Positions 1-9,550 are shown, counted from the first letter of the stretch. The stretch: 64,000 nucleotides of DNA from Clostridium massiliamazoniense (GCF_001403635.1 NZ_LN879468.1:1178001-1242000), one strand, 5' to 3'. The notes: generated from the sequence alone by a model not told the origin. Translations and numbers: made by a program.

Positions 1-509
1 TTAGGATTATTCTTTAAGTTATTTCCTATTGTAAAGAAAGTTCCATGTACTCCATTCTCCTTTAATATATTTAATATTTTAGGAGTATTATTAACGCTTG
101 GACCATCATCAAAAGTTAAGAATACTTCTTTGTTTGTATCCTTTGAATTTCCTGCTATCATTTGAGCTACTTCATTGGCTGGAACAGCATAAGCCTGTGC
201 AGACTCTATAATATTCTCGCCTTTAACTATTTCATCTGGGTTATAACCTGCATATGGTGGTGTTATAGTACCTAAATCATATTTTTTACTATTTTGAGTA
301 GTAGCATTATTGTTACTTGTAGTTTTTTGAGTAGATTGAGTAGTTTTTTGAGTATTAGAACTACTTTGTTGTACTACCTTATTATCTTTCTCTGTTTTTG
401 TAATCCAAAATCCAAATCCAGCTATTATTATAAGTATAACAACTAAAATTGAAAGTCTTCTTACAACGTACTTGTTGTTGTTTCTTTTGTTTCTTTCTAA
501 TCTGTTCAT
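1..509 (-). CDS. Membrane-anchored polysaccharide deacetylase (NodB family), C-terminus outside window
   Basis: Only the first 169 codons lie in the window. The start is the ATG at 507-509, preceded by an AAAGG Shine-Dalgarno. The product has a basic N-terminus, a single membrane segment at about residues 19-35, and a low-complexity Ser/Thr/Gln/Asn linker. The NodB domain then begins with TFDDGPS near residue 131, which is the metal-binding Asp-Asp motif, followed by HGTFFTIG. Family members remove N-acetyl groups from cell-wall glycans such as peptidoglycan outside the membrane. The substrate cannot be told from this fragment, and the second catalytic half (the HxxxH region onward) lies beyond the window. 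Confident for the family. Confidence 0.88.
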   Translation of the reverse strand, partial: MNRLERNKRNNNKYVVRRLSILVVILIIIAGFGFWITKTEKDNKVVQQSSSNTQKTTQSTQKTTSNNNATTQNSKKYDLGTITPPYAGYNPDEIVKGENIIESAQAYAVPANEVAQMIAGNSKDTNKEVFLTFDDGPSVNNTPKILNILKENGVHGTFFTIGNNLKNNP

Positions 510-1053
510 CTACTTGCCTTTCATCTTTGAGTTAGTATTTTTTAATTATTTATAAAATGACCTTTAATTCAAAATCAAATTTTAATTAAATCCCTAAATC
601 TATTATGATTAATTTTAGTCAAATTAATCTCTTCACCAAAGTTAAAAATCCGACTCTAAATTTCGGCCTATTTAATCTAATATATATTAATATTTATCTC
701 ATGAGTAGCATCCATAAATACTCTAATTTTCTATAAATTAGATATAAATAAACTCATATTCTTAAATAAACTTTAACTATTGCATATATAATTATAAAAT
801 CAAAAAAATAATAAAGGTAACATATTAAAGACAAAAAGTTTTAAAATTTTGTGAACATTTACGGGGTTATTTTTAAAACTTCACTTAATCAGCCTATATT
901 CTCATATTCTATTTTTTTCATCTAACTATATATACCAGTTAATACTTTAATCCCCTTTATAAAAACTTAAAATTAACATTTTATTAATATTTTAATTTAA
1001 ATATCTTTTCCCTTTAATTATATATTTACGATATGCTTCCACAGGTTTACTTA
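510..1053. other. AT-rich intergenic region
   Basis: The deacetylase leader occupies the left end. No open frame with a ribosome binding site, no clear hairpin terminator after sigF and no RNA motif was found in the rest. Confidence 0.6.
550..578 (-). promoter_or_regulatory. Sigma-A-type promoter of the polysaccharide deacetylase gene
   Basis: On the minus strand TTGATT (573-578) is followed after 17 bases by TTATAA (550-555), about 40 bases upstream of the deacetylase start. Spacing and hexamers fit a housekeeping promoter. A chance match in AT-rich DNA is possible. Confidence 0.45.
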
Positions 1054-1803
1054 TTATTCTTTTAATTTATCTTTTATATTTACTAATATTTTTTTCTCTA
1101 TACGTGATACTTGAACTTGACTTATTCCAAGTAACTTAGCTACTTCACTCTGTGTTTTATCTTTAAAATATCTAAGAACAATTATTTTTCTTGATTTAGA
1201 ATCTAAATCTCTAATAGCTTCCTTTAATGCAATTTTTTCTATCATATCCTCTTGTTCATCAGAGTCCTCACTTATCTTATCTATAAGTAATATTGGTGAT
1301 CCTTCATCTTGATGAATAGTATCATGTAAATAACTCATATTATTCACTGATTCTAAAGCTAATAAAATTTCTTCTTTATCAACACCAACATAATTAGCTA
1401 ATTCGTCTATAGTTGGTTCCCTTCCTAATTCTTTTAATAAAATTTCCTTTTGAAAATGAAGCTTTTGGGCTAAAACCTTTAAATTTCTACTTACTTTTAT
1501 AATACCATCATCACGTAAAAACCTCTTAATTTCTCCTAAAATCATTGGTACTGCATAAGTAGAAAACTTAACATCATAGGAAGAGTCAAAATTATTTATT
1601 GCTTTTACAAGCCCCATACATCCTAATTGGAATATATCTTCATATTCATAGCCTCTATTTAAAAACTTTTTGCATAATGATGAAACTAAAGGGGTATTTA
1701 TTTCAACAAGGGTATTCATAGCCTCTTTGTCCCCTTTTTTAGCTAATTCAACTAAGAGCTTATTGTCATTATAGCCATATTTTTTTATATTAGATGTATT
1801 CAT
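1054..1803 (-). CDS. sigF: Sporulation sigma factor SigF
   Basis: This is the first compartment-specific sigma factor of sporulation, which directs RNA polymerase to forespore genes. The 249 residues show region 2 at about 33-100 (including EDIFQLGCMGL and KFSTYA), region 3, and region 4 with the helix-turn-helix QSEVAKLLGISQVQVSRIE near the C-terminus. Length is typical for SigF. The start has AGGTGATAG upstream. It is the last gene of spoIIAA-spoIIAB-sigF, 10 bases after spoIIAB, and SpoIIAB is expected to hold the protein inactive until SpoIIAA releases it. SigG is the closest alternative, but the operon context decides for SigF. Confidence 0.97.
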   Translation of the reverse strand: MNTSNIKKYGYNDNKLLVELAKKGDKEAMNTLVEINTPLVSSLCKKFLNRGYEYEDIFQLGCMGLVKAINNFDSSYDVKFSTYAVPMILGEIKRFLRDDGIIKVSRNLKVLAQKLHFQKEILLKELGREPTIDELANYVGVDKEEILLALESVNNMSYLHDTIHQDEGSPILLIDKISEDSDEQEDMIEKIALKEAIRDLDSKSRKIIVLRYFKDKTQSEVAKLLGISQVQVSRIEKKILVNIKDKLKE

Positions 1804-1813
1804 AATCTATCAC

Positions 1814-2245
1814 CTATTCCAAAGTGCTAAATTTTTTTTTCATAATCACTTTAGTACCTTTATGTTTTTCACTTCTAACATCAATTTCATCCATAAAGCT
1901 CTCCATAACAGTAAACCCCATCCCAGATCTCTCAAGTTCTGGTTTAGATGTATACAATGGTTCTCTTGCCTCTTCAATATTATCTATACCAACACCATTA
2001 TCTTCAATTATTATGTTAACCTCTCTATCTTCTATAGCTGCCTCTATTTTAACAAATTTACTTTCATCATTATTATATCCATGGATTATAGCATTAGTTA
2101 CAGCTTCAGAAACTGCTGTTTTCACATCTGTTAACTCATCTAGAGTTGGATCTAATTGTGAAATAAATGCTGCTACAGCTACCCTAGCAAAAGCTTCATT
2201 TTGAGACTTTGCTAAAAACTCCAATATAATCTTATTATCATTCAT
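1814..2245 (-). CDS. spoIIAB: Anti-sigma F factor / SpoIIAA kinase SpoIIAB
   Basis: GHKL-fold serine kinase that binds and inhibits SigF and phosphorylates SpoIIAA. The N box ([13 protein letters not shown]), G1 box (DNGVGID) and G2 region ([12 protein letters not shown]) are all visible, so the ATP site looks intact. The start is placed at the ATG at 2243-2245, 8 bases after GGAGG; the GTG immediately before it is the alternative and would give 144 residues. It is the middle gene of the spoIIA operon, with short spacers on both sides. Confidence 0.96.
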   Translation of the reverse strand: MNDNKIILEFLAKSQNEAFARVAVAAFISQLDPTLDELTDVKTAVSEAVTNAIIHGYNNDESKFVKIEAAIEDREVNIIIEDNGVGIDNIEEAREPLYTSKPELERSGMGFTVMESFMDEIDVRSEKHKGTKVIMKKKFSTLE

Positions 2246-2269
2246 CACTCATTCCTCCAAAATAAAATT

Positions 2270-2605
2270 CTACATAGCTTCAATAGCATCTTCTACTGTT
2301 TCATACACCTTTATTATTTTAAACATACCTGATAATTCAAAAACTCTTTTTATTCTGCTATTAACATCTGCAATAGCCACTTTGCCATTTCTCATCATTA
2401 TTTTCTTGTATCTTCCTATTATAACACCTATTCCAGAACTATCCATAAAACTAACAGATGAAAAATCAAAAATTAATTTTTCTTCATTATTTCTATCAAT
2501 TCTATCGTCTATTTTAACTCTAACCTCTTCTGCACTATGATGATCAAGTTCTCCTATAAGCTTTACTATTAAACAATCATTTTTTCTATTAAAATCTATA
2601 TACAT
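2270..2605 (-). CDS. spoIIAA: Anti-sigma F factor antagonist SpoIIAA
   Basis: STAS-domain protein of about 111 residues. The motif FMDSSGIGVIIGRYK contains the serine (about residue 56-57) that SpoIIAB phosphorylates; the dephosphorylated form displaces SigF from SpoIIAB. I choose the ATG at 2603-2605, which sits 9 bases after AGGG, over an in-frame TTG two codons upstream that is too close to the Shine-Dalgarno. It is the first gene of the spoIIA operon. Confidence 0.95.
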   Translation of the reverse strand: MYIDFNRKNDCLIVKLIGELDHHSAEEVRVKIDDRIDRNNEEKLIFDFSSVSFMDSSGIGVIIGRYKKIMMRNGKVAIADVNSRIKRVFELSGMFKIIKVYETVEDAIEAM

Positions 2606-2650
2606 AAACAATAGCCCTAAAAGAGCAATTCACCTCACATTACTATTTTT

Positions 2651-2682
2651 TACCATATTTTAGCATATTTATGTAATTCGGT
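2651..2682 (-). promoter_or_regulatory. Candidate promoter of the spoIIA operon
   Basis: The minus strand reads TTGACC, 17 bases, TAAAAT, ending about 45 bases upstream of spoIIAA. This is a sigma-A-like arrangement. In Bacillus this operon is driven by sigma-H; I see a possible sigma-H -10 (ACCGAAT) overlapping the TTGACC but no good sigma-H -35, so the sigma assignment is open. Confidence 0.4.
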
Positions 2683-2724
2683 CAATACATTGTTAAGTAG
2701 AACTTTATTTTGTTTAATAAACAA

Positions 2725-2769
2725 GATGACTATGCCAAAGGGAATTTTATCCCTCTTTGACATAGTCAT
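2725..2769 (-). terminator. Terminator of the lon-like gene
   Basis: A near-perfect inverted repeat of about 20 bp (ATGACTATG-type arms, loop TAAAAT with two wobble or mismatch positions) lies directly after the lon-like stop codon. A T-rich stretch follows on the minus strand. Confidence 0.8.
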
Positions 2770-2774
2770 TTTAC

Positions 2775-5060
2775 TTACTTATATTTTTTTATTTCCCTAT
2801 CAATTGCAGCAGCTATATCTTCTAAGGAGCTATTTTGATTTAACATTAAAACTTCCATAGCATCATAGATATTTTTCATAGTATATATTTTAAAATCGCC
2901 CTGCCTTACTGCTTCTTCTACCTCTTTGCTCAAAATTAATTCATCTTTGTTGCTATATGGAATTATTACACCCTTTCCTTTATAAGTGTCTAATATATTA
3001 GATACCTTGAAAAAACCTTCTATTTTTTCATTTACTCCACCAATTGGCTGAACTTCTCCAAATTGATTTAATGAACCTGTTACAGCTATGTTTTGATTTA
3101 TAGGTATTTTGCTTAGTGCTGAAATTAAAGCTATTATTTCTGCCACTGAAGCACTATCCCCTTCTAAAGGTCCATACATTTGCTCAAAAGATATATGAAA
3201 ATCTATTGGTATAGTTCCATAACTATTTAAATAATTACTTAAAAAACCTTTTAAAATACTTATAGATTTTCCATGAATTACTCCACTAAGGTTGCTCTCT
3301 CTTTGAGTATCTATAATTCTTCCACTTCCCTTATAAGCTATACAAGTTATTCTTATAGGCTTTCCAAAGCTTAAATAGCCTGTATCTATAACTGCTAATC
3401 CATTTATACTTCCAACGATTTTATCAGTAACATTTATTAATATTTTATTATCCCTATACATTTTTTCATATTCTTTTTCAATAGCTGACTTATTATATAG
3501 GACTTTTCTAATATCTTCATCAGTAATTACTTCTTTTCTTGCTTTCTTAGCAATGGTATTGGATAAAACTATTATCCTTTCCACTTCATCTATATCCCAT
3601 AATATTCTCTTTCTATTTTCACTAAGTCTCGATAGATATTTTCCTATTTCATTTATTCCTTCAGGAGAAATGGATAATATATCATCCTTAGATGTAATAT
3701 TACTTATTAAACTATTTAAAGCTTCTTTAGTATATCTATCAATTCTTGTAAAATTACTTACTTCAGCTCTTACTTGAAATATTCTTTTGAAATCATCATC
3801 ATTTTTATAAAGATAATCATAACTTTCGTAATCTCCAATTAAAATTACTTTCACATTTATAGGAACCGCTTCAGGCTTTAAACCATTTAAAGATAATAAT
3901 TCTAAGTAACCTCTATCATAACTGAAATTTACTTTTTCATTTAATAAGGCTCTTCTTAAATAATAATAACTACCTTGATTTATTAATAAGGAACTTAACC
4001 TTAATATTAAACATCCCTCATTAGCTTCTATTAATGATCCTGCTTTAATTAAAGATACATCTGTTGAATAAGAACCATTATGATTTTCATATTCTATACT
4101 ACCTATTAAATTATTTACAGATGGGTCCTCCTCAAATATTACTTTAGGACTTTCCACATTACTATTATCTAATAAAACATTTACTATATACTTTAAAATT
4201 ATCTCTTTGATTTTTTCTTCATCATCTTCATAATTCATAGAATATGCATCTATTAAATTATATTCAATATCCTCACAAACCTTTAAAAGATATTCTTTAG
4301 CCTCAGTATTCCCTTCAAAAACTTCCATAATTTCTTCCTTGATATCTTCCATTTCTTCATTTAAATAAGAACTTAAAATCCCCCTTAACTTATCTAAAGA
4401 AGTATCTTCCATATCTCTAAGGATATCTAGTATTTCTTCTGCACCTAACTTTAATTTTCCAACCTTTTCAAACATACTATTTTCATCTTCTAAAATAGTA
4501 TCTATATCTCCTTCATCTTCAGATTCCTCATCCTTTATAGGAACAAAACTTATACCTACATTAGTTACTTTTAATTCAAAACCATCATTCTTAGCTGTTT
4601 TAATAAGATCACCTATATAGTCATTTCTTTTCTTATTAATATCCTCTATAATCCTCTCCTTTTCATCATTAATTGAAGAATTATAGAAATCAAAAATCTT
4701 ATCAAAATAAGCTGTTTTTATTTTTTCTAAGGTTTCGTACATTTTAATTCCAAAACCATTCTCTAAAGTTATTATAGTTGGCTTTCTTGGATCCTCTAAA
4801 GTAACGTAACAAATATCTCTTGGTTTCTCTCTCCTATTGAAAACTTCCTTAACATGTTTAATAAGATTCTCTAATTTTTTATTAGAAAAACTATCGACCA
4901 AATAAATATTAAATCCAGCCCTATTTATATTTAAGGCTTCCTCTATAATATTTAAAATCTCCTCCTGCTCCAACACAGAATCTAAATCACCTAACTCTGA
5001 CCTTTCTATAGCAAAACTTTCATCATAAACTATTTCTCTTGGAGTTAACTCTCTTCCCAT
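2775..5060 (-). CDS. Lon-family (AAA_32 type) protease with degenerate ATPase motifs
   Basis: The C-terminal Lon (S16) proteolytic domain is clear. The nucleophile Ser636 sits in EGDSAS and Lys679 in GGVNEKIEGFF, 43 residues apart as in E. coli Lon. The N-terminal part aligns in layout with the AAA_32 ATPases (GFNIYLV at residues 49-55, then EGCLILRLSSLL), but the P-loop position reads VDSFSNKKLE instead of GxxGxGK, and no Walker B aspartate is apparent. The protein may therefore have lost ATP hydrolysis. A charged coiled insert occupies about residues 120-300. No good Shine-Dalgarno precedes the ATG. It appears to be a single-gene unit with its own terminator. Substrates are unknown. Confidence 0.85.
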   Translation of the reverse strand: MGRELTPREIVYDESFAIERSELGDLDSVLEQEEILNIIEEALNINRAGFNIYLVDSFSNKKLENLIKHVKEVFNRREKPRDICYVTLEDPRKPTIITLENGFGIKMYETLEKIKTAYFDKIFDFYNSSINDEKERIIEDINKKRNDYIGDLIKTAKNDGFELKVTNVGISFVPIKDEESEDEGDIDTILEDENSMFEKVGKLKLGAEEILDILRDMEDTSLDKLRGILSSYLNEEMEDIKEEIMEVFEGNTEAKEYLLKVCEDIEYNLIDAYSMNYEDDEEKIKEIILKYIVNVLLDNSNVESPKVIFEEDPSVNNLIGSIEYENHNGSYSTDVSLIKAGSLIEANEGCLILRLSSLLINQGSYYYLRRALLNEKVNFSYDRGYLELLSLNGLKPEAVPINVKVILIGDYESYDYLYKNDDDFKRIFQVRAEVSNFTRIDRYTKEALNSLISNITSKDDILSISPEGINEIGKYLSRLSENRKRILWDIDEVERIIVLSNTIAKKARKEVITDEDIRKVLYNKSAIEKEYEKMYRDNKILINVTDKIVGSINGLAVIDTGYLSFGKPIRITCIAYKGSGRIIDTQRESNLSGVIHGKSISILKGFLSNYLNSYGTIPIDFHISFEQMYGPLEGDSASVAEIIALISALSKIPINQNIAVTGSLNQFGEVQPIGGVNEKIEGFFKVSNILDTYKGKGVIIPYSNKDELILSKEVEEAVRQGDFKIYTMKNIYDAMEVLMLNQNSSLEDIAAAIDREIKKYK

Positions 5061-5087
5061 AACAATCTACTCGAAAAACTAAATCTA

Positions 5088-5219
5088 TAAACTAAGACTT
5101 AATTCCCTTAGAGTTTTCACTCTAACTTAAATTTAGTCAAAGTTATCTAGAGACCTGTGTCTGCTCAGTTCTAGCTTATAGAAAATTAGAATATTGCAGA
5201 TACTAGTCATCAGATAAAA
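5088..5219. repeat. Dispersed intergenic repeat A, copy 1
   Basis: About 130 bases in the lon-like upstream region match 9697-9824 at roughly 70 percent by eye. Shared blocks include GAGACTTAATT or AAGACTTAATT, AAAGTTATCTAG, TTGTGTCT or CTGTGTCT, and CATCAGATAAA. It contains no open frame. Both copies lie upstream of minus-strand genes. Confidence 0.6.
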
Positions 5220-5333
5220 GATTTAAAGTTTAATAGAGCAGCTACCTCCTTAAAAGTAATATACTATATTAATATTCTAAAATGGCTATTTTAGGTAACA
5301 AATTGATAAATTTATTAAAAAATTTCATTCGAC

Positions 5334-5358
5334 AAAAAAAGCCCCGTAGGGCTTTTTC
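5334..5358 (-). terminator. Terminator of deoC
   Basis: AAAAAGCCC-TACG-GGGCTTTTT hairpin (9-bp perfect stem) followed by T residues, starting one base after the deoC stop. It could act on both strands. Confidence 0.92.
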
Positions 5359-6033
5359 TTAATAATTTCCACTTGTTGTTTGTCCATTACATATAGCAAC
5401 TGAAGCTGATGCTCCTATTCTTGTTGCTCCATTTTCTATAACAGCTTCCGCATCTTTTAATGATCTTACTCCACCTGATGCTTTTACTCCCATTTCTGGA
5501 CCTACTGTTTCTCTCATTAATTTTATATCTTCTGGTGTTGAACCACCTGTTGAGAAACCTGTTGATGTTTTTACAAAATCAGCTCCTGCTTCTTTTGCAA
5601 GTTCACAAGCTTTAACTTTTTCCTCATCAGTTAAAAGACAAGTTTCTATTATAACTTTTGTTAAAGCTTTGCCTTTAGCTGCTTCTACAACAGCTTCTAT
5701 ATCTTTTTTAACATAGTCATAATCTTTATCTTTTAATTTACCTATGTTAATTACCATATCAACTTCATTTGCACCTTTTTCTATAGCATCTTTTGTTTCA
5801 AAAGCTTTTACCTCTGAAGTATTAGCTCCTAAAGGAAATCCTATTACTGTACATACTTTAACTCCACTACCTTTTAATAATTCTGCACATAAAGCAATAT
5901 TAGCAGGATTTATACAAACTGAAGCAAATTTATATTCTATTGCTTCCTTACACACTTTCTCTACTGCCTCTTTAGTTGCATCTGCCTTTAAAATAGTATG
6001 ATCTATTATAGATGCTATATTTTTATTTTCCAT
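5359..6033 (-). CDS. deoC: Deoxyribose-phosphate aldolase
   Basis: Class I aldolase that splits 2-deoxyribose-5-phosphate into glyceraldehyde-3-phosphate and acetaldehyde in deoxynucleoside catabolism (cytosol). The 224 residues are a usual length. Visible motifs are [10 protein letters not shown] near the N-terminus, [18 protein letters not shown], the Schiff-base lysine region [14 protein letters not shown], and VKASGGVR with the second conserved lysine. A strong GGGAGG Shine-Dalgarno precedes the start. It is monocistronic with its own promoter and terminator; other nucleoside catabolism genes are not adjacent. Confidence 0.97.
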   Translation of the reverse strand: MENKNIASIIDHTILKADATKEAVEKVCKEAIEYKFASVCINPANIALCAELLKGSGVKVCTVIGFPLGANTSEVKAFETKDAIEKGANEVDMVINIGKLKDKDYDYVKKDIEAVVEAAKGKALTKVIIETCLLTDEEKVKACELAKEAGADFVKTSTGFSTGGSTPEDIKLMRETVGPEMGVKASGGVRSLKDAEAVIENGATRIGASASVAICNGQTTSGNY

Positions 6034-6065
6034 TATTAAGTCCTCCCTTATTAACTAGTACTTAT

Positions 6066-6094
6066 ATTATAATTTAATACTATGCATAAGTCTA
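6066..6094 (-). promoter_or_regulatory. Sigma-A-type promoter of deoC
   Basis: The minus strand reads TAGACT, 17 bases, TATAAT, about 30 bases upstream of the deoC start. Confidence 0.6.
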
Positions 6095-6262
6095 TAATTT
6101 CTACAAACCTTTTCATCTGCACTAACACTAACTTTTATGAAATTTATCATAAATGTTAATGTTTTTTTTACTATTTATATTCATTTTAAATATTTTTTTA
6201 ACAGTATTATATCATATATAACAAATACTTAGGTTAAACTAGTTTTATAAATGGTGCTACTA

Positions 6263-6271
6263 TGCTATAAT
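6263..6271 (+). promoter_or_regulatory. Extended -10 promoter of the orphan gene at 6331
   Basis: TGCTATAAT, a perfect extended -10 element, lies about 60 bases before the start of the small plus-strand gene. The -35 region is weak, as is common with an extended -10. Confidence 0.5.
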
Positions 6272-6330
6272 AATAAATATATTTAAATTTATTCGCAATT
6301 ATAAGAAAATAATTCAAAAGGAGTATGTGC

Positions 6331-6738
6331 ATGGGATTTAAAGAAAAGATATCTAATTATTATACTAATTCTTACTTAGAGAAATATGGCAATAGATTAA
6401 CTCAATTTCAAGGTGTTCTTCTTTCTTCAAAAGTAGAAGAAAAATCTGTACTTGGAATGTTCAATAAATTAACAGCAACAGTAGTTGTTAGACCAGATAG
6501 AAGCAAAGTTGTTATGAAATGTGTTTACAAAAAAAATGCATGGTTTAAAAAGCCAACATTTATAAACTTAAAACAAGGACATAATGTTATAATTCAAGGT
6601 TTAAAGTCAAATAAAGACAATAAAGAAATTATAGAAGTTCAAAATATAGTAAACCTTACAACTCATCAGGACATAATTCCTGTAGACCATTCTCAATTTA
6701 AAAAGGTAAGACAACAACAAACTAAAATGAGAAGATAA
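6331..6738 (+). CDS. Small basic protein of unknown function
   Basis: I do not recognise this 135-residue protein. It has no signal peptide or membrane segment. It is basic, with a beta-rich middle (VVVRPDRSKVVMKCVYKK) and a tail rich in Gln, Lys and Arg. Of two in-frame ATG codons, the one at 6331 is preferred because AAAAGGAG ends 7 bases upstream, while the ATG at 6325 would leave only one base. It has its own promoter and a strong downstream hairpin, so it looks like a real single gene on the opposite strand to both neighbours. An OB-like nucleic-acid-binding fold is possible but is only a guess. Confidence 0.8.
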   Translation: MGFKEKISNYYTNSYLEKYGNRLTQFQGVLLSSKVEEKSVLGMFNKLTATVVVRPDRSKVVMKCVYKKNAWFKKPTFINLKQGHNVIIQGLKSNKDNKEIIEVQNIVNLTTHQDIIPVDHSQFKKVRQQQTKMRR

Positions 6739-6740
6739 TA

Positions 6741-6785
6741 AAAAGAGAGGGTGTATCTAATTTATAGATACATCCTCTCTGCTTT
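6741..6785 (+). terminator. Hairpin terminator after the orphan gene (repeat B, copy 1)
   Basis: A 16-bp stem (AGAGAGGGTGTATCTA with one G-T pair) closes over loop ATTTA and is followed by GCTTTT. The same hairpin type and flank recur after ppaC at 11787-11857. Confidence 0.85.
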
Positions 6786-6790
6786 TAGAT

Positions 6791-6811
6791 AGCTATATAG
6801 GTTCATCATTT
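6791..6811. repeat. Repeat B tail, copy 1
   Basis: AGCTATATAGGTTCA followed by YCATTT recurs at 11837-11857, in both places directly after the TGTATC hairpin. The shared unit (hairpin plus tail, about 70 bases) therefore extends beyond a terminator. Confidence 0.65.
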
Positions 6812-6871
6812 GTGACCTCTCACCTATCTAAATAAACTCTGATTTTATCCAATTATAATCTATAACTTCTC

Positions 6872-9424
6872 TTATTTTTTTACTTTTATAAGTAAATATA
6901 CACTATTTATAAATGCTATTATTGATGAGAAGAATAAAACTATTAACCATTCTTTAACTCCAAGAGCTACTGTGTGGAATATTGTTGATAAGAATGGAAT
7001 GTACATAATTGAACATAACATAATTATAGAAGTTAAAACAGCTCCCACTAAATATGGGTTTGTAAATAATTTTATTTCAAATATAGAATGTCTTTCTGAT
7101 CTACATTCAAATACATGAAACAATTGTGACATTACAAGTGTACTTAAGGCAATTGTTCTACTTACTTCTAAAGATAATCCATAATTAAGACCTATAACAA
7201 AGGATAATAAAGTACATATTCCTATTAAAGAACCTCTAACTACAATTTTTTCAGTTAATCCTCTTGCAAATATGCTTTCCTTTTTATTTCTAGGTCTTTG
7301 TTTCATTATGTCATTATCAGCAGGGTCTACCCCTAAAGCTATAGCTGGAAGCCCATCTGTTGCTAAGTTAACAAAAAGAATTTGTATAGGTAACATTGGT
7401 GCTGGAAGGTAAAATAATGATGCTATAAACATTGTTAAAACTTCACCTAAATTACAGGACAATAAGTATCTTATGAACTTTCTTATATTATCATAAATAC
7501 TTCTTCCCTCTTCTACTGCTGCAACTATAGTTTCAAAGTTATCATCCATTAATATCATAGCTGATGCTTCCTTTGTAACATCTGTTCCTGATATACCCAT
7601 AGCTATTCCAATATCCGCTTCTTTTATTGCTGGTGCATCATTAACTCCATCTCCAGTCATAGCTACTATTTGCCCTCTACTTTTAAATGCCTTTACTATT
7701 CTAAGCTTATGACTAGGTGTAACCCTAGCAAATATTCTTATTTTATCAACCTTTTCCTTTAACTCTTTATCTGAAATTTTTTCTAATTCCTCCCCTGTTA
7801 TTACTTGCTCTTCTGCTGTAGCTATACCTAAATCCCTTCCTATAGCATAAGCTGTATTTTTATGGTCACCAGTTATCATTACTGGTTTTATCCCTGCAAG
7901 TTTACATTTTAATACAGCATCTTTAACCTCTTTTCTAGGTGGGTCTATAATTCCTGCAAGTCCTATAAAAATTAAATCTCTTTCTATACTTTCATCCTTT
8001 GAAATTCCATTTTCCTTATAAGCTCCACCAATACAACGTAGAGCTCTTTTACTCATATTGTTCATAACATCTAATATTTGTTTCTTCTTATTGAAAGTAA
8101 GAACTTTAACAGTACCATTTTCTAATATATGAGTACAATTATTTAATAACCTTTCTGGTGCACCTTTAACATAAGCTACTTCCTTTCCACCTTCTCTTAC
8201 TACCACTGACATCATTTTTCTTGAAGAATCAAAAGGTATATCAAATACTCTCTTTGAATTAGAAACTGCTGCTTCTAAAAGCTTAACATCTTTAAAAAAT
8301 AATTTTATTAGTGCTGTTTCTGTAGGCTCCCCATGAAGTGCTTTTTCTATATTACTCTTAGAAAAATCATAATTACAATCATTACAATAAACAAAACTTC
8401 TTAATAATTTAGGATTTCTTGGAGCTTCTTCTTCATCTAATCTATAGTTCTTTCCATCTACATAAACTTCTTTTACAGTCATTTTATTTTGAGTTAAAGT
8501 TCCTGTTTTATCGCTACATATTACTGATGTACACCCTAAAGTTTCAACAGCTGGTAACTTTCTAACTAAAGATTTTCTCTTTAACATTCTTGATACACCA
8601 AGGGCTAATGCCACTGTAACAATTGCTGTTAAACCTTCTGGAATAGCTGCTACTGCTAAACTTACTCCAAGTAAGAACATATCACCTATATCATTTCCTC
8701 TAAGTACCCCTAAAACAGTAACTAAGGCACAAACAGCCAAACAAACAATAACTAATATCTTTCCAAGACCTTCTAACCTTTCTTTTAAAGGTGATTTCTC
8801 ATTGTCTATACTATCAAGCATATTTGCTATTTTTCCCATTTCAGTATCCATAGCTATTTGTGTTACTTTAAAGGTTCCTTTTCCTTTTAATATGTTAGTT
8901 CCCATATAACCTAAGTTACTACCCTTTTTAGTACTTTTACTTACTCCAACAGATTCTCCTGTAAGTAAAGATTCATCTATTACTAAGTTTGTACATTCTA
9001 TAAATTCTCCATCCGCTGGAATTCTATCTCCAGTTTCTAATACAACTATATCACCTAAAGTTAACTCTTTAGCTGATATTACCTTAACATTTCCATCTCT
9101 AAATACCTTACATGTTGGAGATGAAAGTGATTTTAGAGCATCTAAAGACTTCTCTGTCTTATACTCTTGAATAAATCCTAATATAGCATTTAAAACTACT
9201 ATAATAAAAATAGTTATTGCATCTGCTGTATCACCCATAATTCCTGATATTAGTGTGGCACCTAAAAGTACCCATGTCATAAAATCATTAAATTGTGATA
9301 GAAATATTTTAACAGGCGATACCTTTTTATTTTTTGTTAATTCATTTAATCCATACTTCTCTAACCGCCTTTGTGCTTCTTTTGTAGTAAGACCTTTGAG
9401 GTTTTCAAACTCTTTTAACTCCAC
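6872..9424 (-). CDS. P-type calcium-transporting ATPase (type IIA)
   Basis: An 850-residue P-type ATPase that exports cations across the membrane, most likely Ca2+. It shows the cation-ATPase N-terminal domain (1-70), membrane pairs, the actuator TGES at 155-158, the type-II metal-site signature AAIPEGL at 259-265, the phosphorylation site DKTGTLT with Asp305, the nucleotide domain, the hinge TGDGVNDAP, and a C-terminal bundle containing NLATDGLPAIALG. The start is GTG with GGAGG 8 bases upstream. The length and motifs match SERCA/PMR1-like bacterial pumps. It is a single gene; regulation is not evident. Confidence 0.93.
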   Translation of the reverse strand: MELKEFENLKGLTTKEAQRRLEKYGLNELTKNKKVSPVKIFLSQFNDFMTWVLLGATLISGIMGDTADAITIFIIVVLNAILGFIQEYKTEKSLDALKSLSSPTCKVFRDGNVKVISAKELTLGDIVVLETGDRIPADGEFIECTNLVIDESLLTGESVGVSKSTKKGSNLGYMGTNILKGKGTFKVTQIAMDTEMGKIANMLDSIDNEKSPLKERLEGLGKILVIVCLAVCALVTVLGVLRGNDIGDMFLLGVSLAVAAIPEGLTAIVTVALALGVSRMLKRKSLVRKLPAVETLGCTSVICSDKTGTLTQNKMTVKEVYVDGKNYRLDEEEAPRNPKLLRSFVYCNDCNYDFSKSNIEKALHGEPTETALIKLFFKDVKLLEAAVSNSKRVFDIPFDSSRKMMSVVVREGGKEVAYVKGAPERLLNNCTHILENGTVKVLTFNKKKQILDVMNNMSKRALRCIGGAYKENGISKDESIERDLIFIGLAGIIDPPRKEVKDAVLKCKLAGIKPVMITGDHKNTAYAIGRDLGIATAEEQVITGEELEKISDKELKEKVDKIRIFARVTPSHKLRIVKAFKSRGQIVAMTGDGVNDAPAIKEADIGIAMGISGTDVTKEASAMILMDDNFETIVAAVEEGRSIYDNIRKFIRYLLSCNLGEVLTMFIASLFYLPAPMLPIQILFVNLATDGLPAIALGVDPADNDIMKQRPRNKKESIFARGLTEKIVVRGSLIGICTLLSFVIGLNYGLSLEVSRTIALSTLVMSQLFHVFECRSERHSIFEIKLFTNPYLVGAVLTSIIMLCSIMYIPFLSTIFHTVALGVKEWLIVLFFSSIIAFINSVYLLIKVKK

Positions 9425-9550
9425 CCGAACTTCCTCCTTGTAAATAACTTCATAAACAATATATGTTAAGTAAATCTACATTTAGAACATAATTAAAAGT
9501 ATTTATAATAAATTTGTAATTCTATACTTATTAATTATCTATTTAAATTT

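Noticed and set aside
1824-2204. Plus-strand open frames over spoIIAB
   Set aside because: Antisense shadows of a well-supported gene; no ribosome binding site and no plausible composition.
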